From Kitasatospora azatica KCTC 9699 (GTDB lineage: Bacteria > Actinomycetota > Actinomycetes > Streptomycetales > Streptomycetaceae), in NCBI RefSeq assembly GCF_000744785.1, contig NZ_JQMO01000003.1, forward strand, positions 1,178,001 to 1,242,000: a stretch of 64,000 nucleotides of DNA. The letters are read 5' to 3'. Every line of letters starts with the position of its first letter. Within the stretch, counting starts at the first letter, position 1. Made by a program: the position numbers and the translations under genes. Below the pieces are notes generated by a model. That model searched no databases, was not told the DNA's origin, and saw nothing but the letters and a program-made list of their open reading frames with translations. Below are positions 34,228 to 43,900 of this stretch, one piece after another.

Positions 34228-35165
34228 TGGTCCGTCAAGACGAAGTCCCGGCCTCGGTGGCGGATCCGGTCCGGGAACTGATGGCGGCACACCGCGATGT
34301 CTGCGAGCGGGCGACGCACCCACTGGAGATCGCCGCCGCGCTGGAGGCGGCCGGGGTCGGCGCCGCGACGGCCGGGCGGTACCGGCACGCGGACGTCTTC
34401 TCGCTGGCCGAGGAGCTCTTCGCCCGGGTGCCGAGGCGGCCGGCCGGCGGCAGCCCCTCGAACGAGGGCACGTCCGGCACACCCACCGGGTCGGACGGTA
34501 CGGCGACCGGTCGGCGGTGCCGGGCCGCGACCGGCGTCGGGCTGCTCGGGGCGATGCTGCTCCCGCTGGTCACGGTGCTCGGCTCGGCCGGACCGCCCGG
34601 CGCGGTGGAGGTGCCGCTGGTGCTGGCCGTGGCGGCCTGGGTGGCGGTCGGACCGGCCGACTGGTCGGCGCGCTGGGTGCGGCACGCGGGCCGGGTGCAG
34701 CTGCGCTCCGCGGTGACGATCGCCGAGTTCCGGGGTCGGATGCGCCCGGTGCTGCCGGTGGCCCTGGGGCTGCAGCTGGCCGCGCTGGCCGGGACCAGCT
34801 TCGCCGCGCTGGCCGTGCTCACCGCGGTGGCCCCGCGCCCGGGGCCGGCCGGTCAGGGCGCCGACCTGCTGCATTCGGTGGTCCAACAGGCCGGACCGGC
34901 GCAGTGGTGCGGGCAGGCCGCGCTCGGGCTGCTGCTCGCCACCGCGGCCACGCTGCGCCGCTGCGGCCGCCGGGCCCTGGCGGCGGCCGGCCTGCTCGGA
35001 GCCACCGGGCTCGGGATCGCCCTGGTGGCCCTGCGCTCCGCCGGCGCCCTGCCCGACTGGGCGACCACGTCGGGCACCTTGACGGCCCTGGCGGCCGGCG
35101 CGGTGGCCGTGCTGCTGCTCCCGTGCGCCTGGCTGACCGTCACCGCTCCGGGGGCCCACCGCTGA
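34227..35165 (+). CDS. Integral membrane protein next to the glycosyltransferase
   Basis: 312 residues. A soluble N-terminal part of about 90 residues (RELMAAHRDVCERATHPLEI, YRHADVFSLAEELFARVPRR) is followed by about six hydrophobic helices, including GLLGAMLLPLVTVLGS, LVLAVAAWVAV, LPVALGLQLAALAGTSFAAL and LLGATGLGIALVALR. No characterised family recognised. Its ATG overlaps the glycosyltransferase stop (TGATG), so it is very probably coupled to it and could help export or anchor the polymer. Confidence 0.78.
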   Translation: MVRQDEVPASVADPVRELMAAHRDVCERATHPLEIAAALEAAGVGAATAGRYRHADVFSLAEELFARVPRRPAGGSPSNEGTSGTPTGSDGTATGRRCRAATGVGLLGAMLLPLVTVLGSAGPPGAVEVPLVLAVAAWVAVGPADWSARWVRHAGRVQLRSAVTIAEFRGRMRPVLPVALGLQLAALAGTSFAALAVLTAVAPRPGPAGQGADLLHSVVQQAGPAQWCGQAALGLLLATAATLRRCGRRALAAAGLLGATGLGIALVALRSAGALPDWATTSGTLTALAAGAVAVLLLPCAWLTVTAPGAHR

Positions 35166-35199
35166 TGGCCGGTGAGTCCTGTTCCGTCCCTGCTCTGCT

Positions 35200-35304
35200 G
35201 CGCTCTGCTGTGCCGCGCTCCGTTGTCGTGCGCTCTGTTGTGCCGCGCTCCGTTGTCGTGCGCTCTGTTGTGCCGCGCTCTGTTGTCCCGTGCTCTGCTG
35301 TCTC
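35200..35304. repeat. Seven tandem 15-bp units (minisatellite)
   Basis: Units GCGCTCTGTTGTGCC and GCGCTCCGTTGTCGT alternate, making a 30-bp higher-order unit, from 35200 to 35304. The last two copies are degenerate. The array fills the gap between the membrane-protein stop (35165) and the epimerase ribosome site at 35308-35312. Confidence 0.9.
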
Positions 35305-35319
35305 GTGGAAGGACGCCCC

Positions 35320-36276
35320 ATGAGGGTGCTGTTGCTGGGGTCCGGTGGCTACATCGGCCGCCGGGTCGCCGACCGGTTGCTGCTCGACCGGGATCTGCAG
35401 GTCACCGTGCTCGGCCGGCGGGATGCGGCCGACATCCGGTTCGACCTGGCGGCCGGGAGCCCGGGGGCGCTGGCCCGGTTCCTGGACGCGGTGGCGCCCC
35501 AGGTGGTGATCAACTGCGCCGGTGCGACCTACGGCACCCCGCGCACCCTGGTGCGGGCCAACTCGCTGGCGGTGGCGACCGTCTGCGAGGCGATCCGGCG
35601 CAGCCGCGAGCCCGCCCGGCTGGTGCACATCGGCTCGGCCGCCGAGTACGGCCCGGTCCCGGTGGGCACCCCGATCCCGGAGAGCACCGAACCCCGGCCG
35701 ATCGGCCCGTACGGGGTGTCCAAGCTGGCCGGTACGGAACTGGTGCTCGCCTCCGGGCTGGACGCGGCGGTGCTGCGGGTCTTCGACGTGGTCGGCCCCG
35801 GCACCCCGGCGGCCTCGCTCTTCGGCCGACTGGCCGAGGGGCTCCGCCGGGCCCTGGAGCAGCAGGAGAACCTGGTCCGGATGCCGGACCTCTCGGCGTT
35901 CCGGGATTTCGTGGACGTCCGCGATGTCGCGCGGGCGGTGCGGGCGGCGGCGGTCTCGGCGGCCACCGGCGTGATCAACATCGGCAGCGGGCACGCCGTC
36001 CGGGCCCGCGAGGCGGCCGACCTGCTGGTCCGGGTCTCGGGCTTCGACGGTCCGCTGGTCGAGGAGGTGCGGCCGGTGGCGCTGCCCGTCCAGGCCGCCG
36101 GCGAGACACCGGCCAGGTCTATGGCAAACCTCACACCGCCCCACCCGGCCGGCGAACCGGTCCCGTGGCGCCAGGCCGATGTCCGCACCGCCCGCGAGCG
36201 ACTGGGCTGGCGGGCACACACCCCGCTGGAGGAGTCGCTCGGCGACATCTGGCTGGAGACCGCCTGCCGGGTCTAG
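35320..36276 (+). CDS. NAD-dependent epimerase/dehydratase
   Basis: 318 residues, extended SDR fold. Cofactor loop GSGGYIGRR at residues 7-15; catalytic region HIGSAAEYG (Ser) and PYGVSKLAG (Tyr-xxx-Lys, about residues 137-141). RDFVDVRDVARAV is the usual NAD-side motif of sugar-nucleotide epimerases. It probably acts on a UDP- or dTDP-sugar that feeds the upstream glycosyltransferase; the substrate is not determinable. ATG 35320 is fixed by GGAAGGA upstream. It is separated from the preceding gene only by the 15-bp repeat array. Confidence 0.88.
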   Translation: MRVLLLGSGGYIGRRVADRLLLDRDLQVTVLGRRDAADIRFDLAAGSPGALARFLDAVAPQVVINCAGATYGTPRTLVRANSLAVATVCEAIRRSREPARLVHIGSAAEYGPVPVGTPIPESTEPRPIGPYGVSKLAGTELVLASGLDAAVLRVFDVVGPGTPAASLFGRLAEGLRRALEQQENLVRMPDLSAFRDFVDVRDVARAVRAAAVSAATGVINIGSGHAVRAREAADLLVRVSGFDGPLVEEVRPVALPVQAAGETPARSMANLTPPHPAGEPVPWRQADVRTARERLGWRAHTPLEESLGDIWLETACRV

Positions 36277-36404
36277 GGCCGGTCCGGCCGATCCCACGAT
36301 CCGGTGGAGCTTGTCTCGCCTGGCGGACATGCTGTCTCGGAATAGGGAGCCGGCATGACACTGTTGGCGTAGTCACCACCGTATTGACGACCATCGGAGT
36401 CCCC

Positions 36405-37583
36405 GTGTCGCTGCCACCCCTGGTCGAGCCGGCCGCCGAGCTCACCGTAGACGAGGTCCGCCGGTACTCCCGCCACCTGATCATCCCGGACGTCGGGATG
36501 GCCGGGCAGAAGCGGCTGAAGAACGCCAAGGTGCTCTGTGTGGGCGCGGGCGGCCTCGGATCCCCGGCGCTGATGTACCTGGCCGCGGCCGGTGTCGGCA
36601 CGCTCGGCATCGTCGAGTTCGACACCGTCGACGAGTCGAACCTGCAGCGCCAGATCATCCACGGTCAGTCCGACATCGGCCGCTCCAAGGGCGAGTCCGC
36701 GCGCGACTCGGTCAAGGAGATCAACCCGTACGTCAACGTGATCCTCCACGACGAGCGTCTCGACAACGACAACGTCATGGAGATCTTCTCCGGCTACGAC
36801 CTGATCGTGGACGGCACCGACAACTTCGCCACCCGGTACCTGGTGAACGACGCTGCGGTGCTGCTCGGCAAGCCGTACGTGTGGGGCTCGATCTACCGCT
36901 TCGACGGCCAGGCCAGCGTCTTCTGGGCCGAGCACGGCCCCTGCTACCGCTGCCTCTACCCGGAGGCCCCGCCGCCGGGCATGGTCCCGTCCTGCGCCGA
37001 GGGCGGGGTCCTCGGGGTGCTCTGCGCCTCGATCGGCTCGATCCAGGTCACCGAGGCGATCAAGCTGCTGGCCGGTGTCGGCGAGCCGCTGGTCGGCCGG
37101 CTGATGATCTACGACGCCCTGGAGATGAACTACCGCCAGGTCAAGGTCCGCAAGGACCCCGACTGCGCGCTCTGCGGCGAGAACCCGACGGTCACCGAGC
37201 TGATCGACTACGAGTCGTTCTGCGGCGTGGTCTCCGAGGAGGCCCAGGAGGCGGCCCTCGGTTCGACCATCACGCCCAAGCAGCTCAAGGAGATGCAGGA
37301 CAACAACGAGGACATCCTGCTGATCGACGTCCGCGAGCAGAACGAGTACGAGATCGTCAGCATCCCGGGCGCGGTGCTCATCCCCAAGAACGAGTTCCTG
37401 ATGGGGAACGCGCTGGAGAAGCTGCCGCAGGACAAGAAGATCGTGCTGCACTGCAAGACCGGTGTCCGCTCGGCCGAGGTGCTGGCCGTGCTCAAGGCGG
37501 CCGGTTTCAGCAACTCGGTCCACCTGGGCAGCGGCGTGATCGGCTGGGTCAACCAGATCGAGCCCGAGAAGCCGGTGTACTAG
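36405..37583 (+). CDS. moeZ: MoeZ-type adenylyltransferase/sulfurtransferase
   Basis: 392 residues. The ThiF/MoeB domain carries the ATP loop GAGGLGSPALMYLAAAG, the RQ..H segment ESNLQRQIIHG and catalytic DGTDNFATRY. One zinc pair lies in CALC, with CYRC upstream. The C-terminal rhodanese domain (about 290-390) has the persulfide loop HCKTGVRSAEV. It activates small sulfur-carrier proteins and transfers sulfur for molybdopterin, thiamine, cysteine or thiopeptide-type pathways. GTG 36405 follows GGAG by 5 nt. Mycobacterial counterpart: Rv3206c. A 20-bp hairpin follows. Confidence 0.94.
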   Translation: MSLPPLVEPAAELTVDEVRRYSRHLIIPDVGMAGQKRLKNAKVLCVGAGGLGSPALMYLAAAGVGTLGIVEFDTVDESNLQRQIIHGQSDIGRSKGESARDSVKEINPYVNVILHDERLDNDNVMEIFSGYDLIVDGTDNFATRYLVNDAAVLLGKPYVWGSIYRFDGQASVFWAEHGPCYRCLYPEAPPPGMVPSCAEGGVLGVLCASIGSIQVTEAIKLLAGVGEPLVGRLMIYDALEMNYRQVKVRKDPDCALCGENPTVTELIDYESFCGVVSEEAQEAALGSTITPKQLKEMQDNNEDILLIDVREQNEYEIVSIPGAVLIPKNEFLMGNALEKLPQDKKIVLHCKTGVRSAEVLAVLKAAGFSNSVHLGSGVIGWVNQIEPEKPVY

Positions 37584-37608
37584 AAGCCGGAGCACTAGAG
37601 GCTGTGTG

Positions 37609-37653
37609 ACGACGGGCCGGCTCCCACCAGCGAGGTGGGAGCCGGCCCGTCGT
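37609..37653. terminator. Strong bidirectional terminator after moeZ
   Basis: Perfect 20-bp stem, arms 37609-37628 and 37634-37653 (right arm ends GCCGGCCCGTCGT), with a 5-nt loop AGCGA. It lies between convergent stop codons at 37583 and 37673. Confidence 0.92.
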
Positions 37654-37672
37654 GCTTCCTCAGAGGCTCTGC

Positions 37673-40360
37673 TCAGAGGTTGCCGCGCCGTTGCAGGTAG
37701 CTGTACGCGATCCAGCCCGGCAGCACCGGCAGCCAGAAGGTCAGCGCCCGGTACAGGAAGACCGCCGAGGTGGCGGTGGCCGCCGGCAGTCCGGCCAGGC
37801 TGAGCGCACCGAAGATCGCCACCTCGACCGCGCCGATCCCGCCCGGCGTCGGCACCGCCGAACCGGCCGCGTTGGCGGTCAGGAAGATCACCGCGACCGC
37901 CGGGAAGCTCATCGACCCGCCGAAGGCCCGCACCGAGGCGTCCAGGCAGGCGGTGAAGGTCAGGGTGAGCAGCAGGATGCCGCCGAAGCCGGTGAGCAGC
38001 TTGCTCGGCGTCTGCATCAGGTCCAGCATCCGGGGCACCACGCCGAAGAAGAGCGAACGCACCCGGGTCACCACGAACCGCCGCAGCGGCGCGACCGCCG
38101 CGATCACCAGCGAGAGCACCGCCGCCGTCAGCACCCCGATGATCACCGCACGCTGGCTGCCCAGGTCGCCGTTCTTCTGGCTGCCGGTGATCAGGCCGAA
38201 GCTGAACAGCAGCAGCAGGTGCCCGCCCAACCCGGCCAGCTGCGAGGCGCCCACGCTCGCCACCGCCTGCCCCGGCCGGATGCCGGACTTCTGCAGGTAG
38301 CGGGTGTTGAGCGCGATGCCGCCGATCGCCGCGGGCGCCACCAGCTTCACGAAGGAGCCGGCCAGCTGCGCGGCCACCGTGCGCCGGAACGGCAGCTTCT
38401 CCGGCACGAACCCGGTCAGGCTCATCGCGGCGGCGCCGTAGCTGGCGGCGGCGGCCGTGATGGCCACCGCGGTCCAGGCCCAGTTCATCTGCGAGAGCTT
38501 CAGCTGGCCCGGCTGGATGGTGGTCACCGCGAGGTAGGCGGCGAAGGCCAGCGCGACCACCGTGATCAGCGTCTTCGGCTTGAGCCGCTCCAGCTTGGCG
38601 GGAGCCTCCGGCGCCTCGGGGGCGATCTGCAGGATCTCGGCGCGGATCCGGCTGAGCAGGTCCTCGCCGGCCACCGCGATGTCCTCCTCGGCTTGCTCCC
38701 TGGTCCGTTCGCCGGCCGCCACCTGCTCCAGCGCCAGCGCCTGGGCGGCGGCCTTGCGGTCCTTGGCCTGCTTGGCCAGGTCGGCGCGGGTCTGCCGGCT
38801 CATCGCGACCGGCTGCAGCAGCGGCAGCGCGGCCGCCACCCGGTCCGCGCCGAGCACCCGGTTGGCCACCGAGACCGCCCGCGCGGGGCCGATCCGCAGC
38901 GCGAAGGTGGTGAGCAGCTGGGCGAGGTCGATCCGCAGTGTCAGGTCGCCGGCCGCGATGTCGCCGCCGGACAGGTTGACCAGCGCGCCCAGCTTCTCGT
39001 CCACCACCAGCAGCGACTCGCCGGTCAGCCGCCGGTGTGCGATCCGGCGTCCGTGCAGGTCGGCCACCGACTCCCAGAAGGAGGCCATCACCTCGTCGGT
39101 GATCTCCTCGTCCGCCAGCTCGTCGAGGGTGCGGCCCTCGATCTTCTGGTAGACCAGGATCGCGGCGTCCGGACCCAGCTCGGAGGTGGCCACCAGCTGC
39201 GGTGCGTTGGCCCCGGCGGCGGCTGCCGCGTAGGCGATCAGCGCCTCCTGCTCGAGCGCCTGGCGCAGCGACTGGGGACTGCGCCGCACCGCCACCGAGC
39301 GCAGCCGCAGCCGGCGCCAGGCCCGGTAGAAGAAGCCGGAGGCCTGCTGCTCGCGGTCGATGATGTGGACGTCGAGCGCCGGCCCGTCCTGCTGGTTGAC
39401 GAAGTAGCGGCGGGTGCCACCGGGGGCGTCGGGGGCCCGGTGCGCGTTCCTGGGCGTGAAGCCGACCCGGCGCAGCCCGAGCATCAGGTGCTGGCCGGTC
39501 GGGCGGATGTTGGGCGAGCCGATCGCATAGAGCGTCCCGTAGGCGACCGACCAGCCGATCAGCAGGGTCAGCAGCAGTGAGAGCGGCGTGGTGTAGCCGC
39601 TGATCAGCTCGGTGGCGCCGCTGAGGATCACCACGATCCACAGGGCGACCCGCCAGCGCGGCCGGTGCACCATGCCGACGGCGGTCATGTAGGCGATCAC
39701 CGGCGCCAGATAGCCGTGCACCGGCTCGGTGATCGGGCCGCCGCCCTCGGGGAGCCGGGTGAAGGCGGTGCGGATGGTCTGGCTGGCGCCCTCGGCCACC
39801 CACCAGTCCACGGCCAGCGAGACGCCGTAGGCCAGCACCGAGGCGAGCACACCGTCGGCCACCCGCAGGCCGTCCCGCTTGATCAGCCGCTCGACCGCGA
39901 AGGCCACCGGCACACCGAGCACCGCCACACCCGAGAGCAGGCTGCCGAGTGTGCTCAGCCACGGTGTGACGTGCTTGATGTTGGCGTGGATGTCCGTCTC
40001 GATACCGCTGGTGGTCGAGGTGGCGATGTTCGCGATCACGAAGAGCGCGATGATGCTGAGCAGGCCGGCCACGAAGCGGATCAGGTCGGAGGGGCGGTGC
40101 GCGCGGGCGGCGAGCAGCGGCTCGTCCACCGCGAGGTGGCCGTCGTCCTCCTCCGCGGTGCGACCCGGCTGCGGCCCGGGCGGTCCCGGCGGCTGCTCCG
40201 CCGGCGGTTGCTTCTCCAGCGGCTGCTTCTCCTGGGGCTGCTTCTCCAGGGGCTGCTTCTCCAGGGAAACAGGGGGCTCGGCGGGCTCCTCGGCCGATGG
40301 GTGCGCGGGGATGGGCTCGTCGGAGCCCTCGTCCACGTCCACGTCAGCCGTCCCGGTCAT
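37673..40360 (-). CDS. Kinase-like domain fused to a MprF/AglD-type flippase-like membrane domain
   Basis: 895 residues. The N-terminus (1-85) is Pro/Gln/Glu-rich with a fivefold EKQPL-type repeat. Several membrane helices follow (about 95-290). A cytoplasmic domain then has kinase-like pieces: ILVYQKIEGRTLDELAD, HRRLTGESLLV (catalytic-loop position, canonical HxD absent) and GALVNLSGGD (DFG position degenerate). The C-terminal third is a lysylphosphatidylglycerol-synthase-type membrane domain with PTPGGIGAVE, the signature of this flippase-like family. Function unknown; possibly lipid-linked substrate handling. ATG 40360 has AGGA upstream. Confidence 0.82.
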   Translation of the reverse strand: MTGTADVDVDEGSDEPIPAHPSAEEPAEPPVSLEKQPLEKQPQEKQPLEKQPPAEQPPGPPGPQPGRTAEEDDGHLAVDEPLLAARAHRPSDLIRFVAGLLSIIALFVIANIATSTTSGIETDIHANIKHVTPWLSTLGSLLSGVAVLGVPVAFAVERLIKRDGLRVADGVLASVLAYGVSLAVDWWVAEGASQTIRTAFTRLPEGGGPITEPVHGYLAPVIAYMTAVGMVHRPRWRVALWIVVILSGATELISGYTTPLSLLLTLLIGWSVAYGTLYAIGSPNIRPTGQHLMLGLRRVGFTPRNAHRAPDAPGGTRRYFVNQQDGPALDVHIIDREQQASGFFYRAWRRLRLRSVAVRRSPQSLRQALEQEALIAYAAAAAGANAPQLVATSELGPDAAILVYQKIEGRTLDELADEEITDEVMASFWESVADLHGRRIAHRRLTGESLLVVDEKLGALVNLSGGDIAAGDLTLRIDLAQLLTTFALRIGPARAVSVANRVLGADRVAAALPLLQPVAMSRQTRADLAKQAKDRKAAAQALALEQVAAGERTREQAEEDIAVAGEDLLSRIRAEILQIAPEAPEAPAKLERLKPKTLITVVALAFAAYLAVTTIQPGQLKLSQMNWAWTAVAITAAAASYGAAAMSLTGFVPEKLPFRRTVAAQLAGSFVKLVAPAAIGGIALNTRYLQKSGIRPGQAVASVGASQLAGLGGHLLLLFSFGLITGSQKNGDLGSQRAVIIGVLTAAVLSLVIAAVAPLRRFVVTRVRSLFFGVVPRMLDLMQTPSKLLTGFGGILLLTLTFTACLDASVRAFGGSMSFPAVAVIFLTANAAGSAVPTPGGIGAVEVAIFGALSLAGLPAATATSAVFLYRALTFWLPVLPGWIAYSYLQRRGNL

Positions 40361-40503
40361 CTGGTCTTGTCCTCGTATCACCACTCACCGCCTCGAAGAT
40401 GGTGGCATGCCGGGCTGCCGGCCGCCGGACAGGGGCCGTACCGGGCGCGGCGAAGTACCCCGCAGGGAATCGCCGGCCGGTCCGGATGGGCAAGAATGCC
40501 CGG

Positions 40504-40842
40504 GTGACGGACAACAGCGCGGGCGTTCGCCCCACCGCAGACCTGCCCCCGTTCGCCGAGCTGGTGCTCGATGTGGTCGACCGTATCCCGCCGGGGCGGG
40601 TGATGACGTACGGGGACGTCGCCGAGTTCCTGGGTCAGGGCGGCCCGCGCCAGGTGGGCCGGGTGATGGCCCTGTACGGGGGCGCGGTGCCGTGGTGGCG
40701 GGTGGTGCGGGCGGACGGTGCGCTGCTGCCGGGGCACGAGCAGCGGGCTTTGGCGGCCTACCGGACCGAAGGCACCCCGCTGCGCGAGACGGCCGAGCTG
40801 TTCAAGGTGGACCTGCGAAGCGCCCGGTGGGACGGGCGGTAA
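40504..40842 (+). CDS. Alkyltransferase-like protein (ATL)
   Basis: 112 residues with the MGMT-type DNA-binding wing PPGRVMTYGDVAEFLGQGG and the active-site loop PWWRVVRADG. The methyl-accepting cysteine of O6-alkylguanine transferases is replaced by Trp, the mark of ATL proteins, which bind O6-alkylguanine and channel it to nucleotide-excision repair. Rv3204 is the mycobacterial equivalent. GTG 40504 is preferred; an AAGAAT box ends 6 nt before it, and an in-frame ATG at 40486 is the alternative. Confidence 0.9.
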   Translation: MTDNSAGVRPTADLPPFAELVLDVVDRIPPGRVMTYGDVAEFLGQGGPRQVGRVMALYGGAVPWWRVVRADGALLPGHEQRALAAYRTEGTPLRETAELFKVDLRSARWDGR

Positions 40843-40931
40843 CACGCGCCCCCAATCGGTGCACCGCGTCACGCGCGCGCCCCGGCGTCTCGTAGGCTCT
40901 ATGGTCTTCGGCTCCCGATCCCAGGACTTCC

Positions 40932-43900
40932 GTGGCCTCCCCCTACCGCTTGGTGCGCAGCCCGCTCGCGACGCCCGCCCCGCCGGTGCTGGACCCCTAC
41001 CAGCAGGCGGTGGCCGAGCACGCGGGCGGTCCGCTGCTGGTGCTCGCGGGCCCGGGGACCGGGAAGACCACCACGCTGGTGGAGGCGGTGGCCCGGCGGG
41101 TGGAGCGGGGCACCGATCCGGAACGGATCCTGGTGCTGACCTTCAGCCGCAAGGCGGCGATGGAGCTTCGCGACCGGATGGCGGTGCGGCTCGCGGCCGC
41201 GCCGCAGGCCACCACCTTCCACTCCTTCTGCTACGCGCTGCTCCGCTCCCACCAGGAGCCCGAGCGGTACGCCGAGCCGCTGCGGCTGCTCTCCGGCCCC
41301 GAGCAGGACGTGATGGTGCGCGAGCTGCTGGCCGGCGGCGCCGAGGACGCGGCGGCCGGGATCGGGAAGATCCGCTGGCCGCTGGACCTGCGGGCCTGCC
41401 TGACCACCCGCGGTTTCGCCGACGAGGTCCGCGCGGTGCTGGCCCGCAGCCGCGAGTTGGGGCTGGGCGAGGCGGAGCTGGCCCGGTTCGCGGCGGGGGT
41501 GGCACGACCGGACTGGGCGGCCGCCGCGCACTTCCTGGCCGACTACCTGGACGTGCTGGACCTGCGCGGGGTGCTGGACTACGCGGAGCTGGTGCACCGT
41601 GCGGTGCTGCTGGCCGAGCGGCCCGAGGTGGACTTGGCGGCCCGCTACGACGTGGTCTTCGTGGACGAGTACCAGGACACCGACCCGGCCCAGGTGCGGC
41701 TGCTGCGGCAGCTGGCCGGCGACGGGCGGGACCTGGTCGCGGTCGGCGACCCGGACCAGTCGATCTACGCCTTCCGCGGCGCCGACATCAACGGCATCCT
41801 CGACTTCCCGCAGGAGTTCCCGCAGCGCGACGGCCGGCCGGCCGAGGTCAAGGTGCTGCGGGTGTCCCGCCGCTCGGCGCCGGTGCTGCTCGCCGCCTCC
41901 CGGGAGCTGGCACGGCGGATGCCGATGGGGCGCCTGCCGGCCGAGAAGCTGGCCCAGCACCGGGCCCTGCTGCCGGGCCGCGCGGGCACCGACGGGACGG
42001 TCGAGCCGGGAAGGGTCGAGGTCTACACGTATCCGACGCCGGGCGCCGAGCTGGAGAGCGTCGCGGACCTGCTGCGCCGCGCGCACCTGGAGGACGGTGT
42101 GCCGTGGGGCGAGATGGCGGTGCTGGTCCGGGCCGGTGCGCGCGCCATACCCGGGGTGCGGCGGGCGCTCAGCTCGGCCGGGGTGCCGCTGGAGATCGAC
42201 GGCGACGACCTGCCGCTGCGCGAGGAGCCGGCCGTGGTGCCGCTGCTGCTGGCGCTGCGGGTGTGCGCGGAGGGAGCCGCGCGCGAGAAGTCGAGCGGGC
42301 CGACTTCCGGTACCGAGGCAGCGGAGGGGACGGAGGGGGCGGACACAGCGGACCCGCTCACCGCCGAGCTGGCCCACACCCTGCTGACGGGCCCACTGGC
42401 CGCCCTGGACGGGGCCGACCTGCGCCGCCTGGGGCGGGCGCTCCGCGAGGAGGAGCGGGCCGCCCTGCGCGCTGCGGTGCAGGGGGAGCCGGGGGAGCCT
42501 AGGGAGGACGCGGAGCCCAGGGAGGACGGGGAGCAGGAGGGGGAGCCGGAGGCACCGCAGCCGCGCGTGCGCACCATCGTGCGCTCGGCGGAGGAGCTCA
42601 TTCGCGAGGCGCTCGCCCAGCCCGAGCGCCTGGTGCTGCTCGACACCGCCCCCGCCCGCCGGGCCCGCGAGCTGGGCACGCTGCTGCGCAAGGTCCGCGA
42701 CCTGCTGATCGGCGGCGGCACCGCCGAGGAGGCGCTCTGGCAGCTCTGGGACGGCAGCCCCCGCTGGCGCGAACGCCTGGAACGCGCCGCCCTGCGAGGC
42801 GGCCCGGCCGGCCGCAACGCCGACCGGGACCTGGACGCGCTGTGCGCCCTGTTCGAGACCGCCGCCCGCGCCGAGGACCAGGTCACCGGCCACCGCGGCG
42901 CCCTCGACCTGCTCGAGGAGCTGGCCGCCCAAGACATCGCCGCCGACACCCTCACGGTCCGCACCGCCCGCCGTGAGGCGGTCCGGCTGATGACCGCCCA
43001 CCGTTCCAAGGGCCTGGAGTGGCGCCTGGTCGTGGTGGCCGGCGTCCAGGAGGGCCTCTGGCCGGACCTGCGCCGCCGCGGCTCGCTGCTGGAGGCGGAC
43101 CGGATCGGCCGCGACGGCCTGGCCGAGCCGCTCACCCCCGGCGCGCTGCTCGCCGAGGAACGCCGCCTCTTCTACGTGGCCGCCACCCGCGCCAAGGAGC
43201 GCCTGATCGTCACCGCGGTCAAGGCCCCGGCCGAGGACGGCGACGAACCCTCCCGTTTCCTGCGCGAGCTCTACCGCGAGGAGCTGGACCTTCCCCCAGC
43301 CTCCGGCCGGGGGGCCCCCATTCCGGAAAGGTGCTGCGCCGCACCCCGCCGGTCACCGTCGAGGACGTCACCCACCGCCCGCGCCGCCCGCTCTCGGTCG
43401 CCGCGCTGGTCGCCGAGCTGCGCGCGGTCACCGTCGACCCCGGCCGCTCGCCCGAGCTGCGCCGCACCGCCGCCGAACGGCTGGCCCAGCTGGCCGGCGC
43501 GGCGGACGAGACCGGTGCCCCGCTGGTCCCGCTGGCCCACCCCGACCGCTGGTGGGGCATGGCCGAGGTGACCAGCAATCCGATACCGCTGCGCGAGCCC
43601 GACCGCCCGGTGCAGCTGTCCGGCAGTGGCCTGGAGCAGCTCGACTCCTGTTCGCTGCAGTGGTTCCTGGCCAAGGAGGTGAAGGCGCAGACCACCACCT
43701 CCGGCGCCCAGGGCTTCGGCAACGTGGTGCACGCGCTGGCCGACGAGGTGGGTTCCGGGCGCACCCCGGCCGACCTCGGGGTGCTGCTCGAACGGCTGGA
43801 CACGGTCTGGGACGCGCTGGCCTTCGACGCCCCGTGGAAGTCCACCCAGGAGAAGGCGCAGGCCCGGGCCGCGCTGGAGCGCTTCCTGCACTGGCACGTG

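Noticed and set aside
35200..35304. CRISPR-like array
   Set aside because: Units of 15 bp are directly adjacent with no unique spacers and no cas genes nearby; it is a minisatellite.
32650..37583. Secondary-metabolite gene cluster
   Set aside because: Glycosyltransferase, epimerase and MoeZ alone are core functions; no polyketide, peptide or terpene synthase is present.
37673..40360. Classification as MprF (lysyl-phosphatidylglycerol synthase)
   Set aside because: The flippase-like membrane part is present but no aminoacyl-transferase domain follows; a kinase-like domain lies before it instead.
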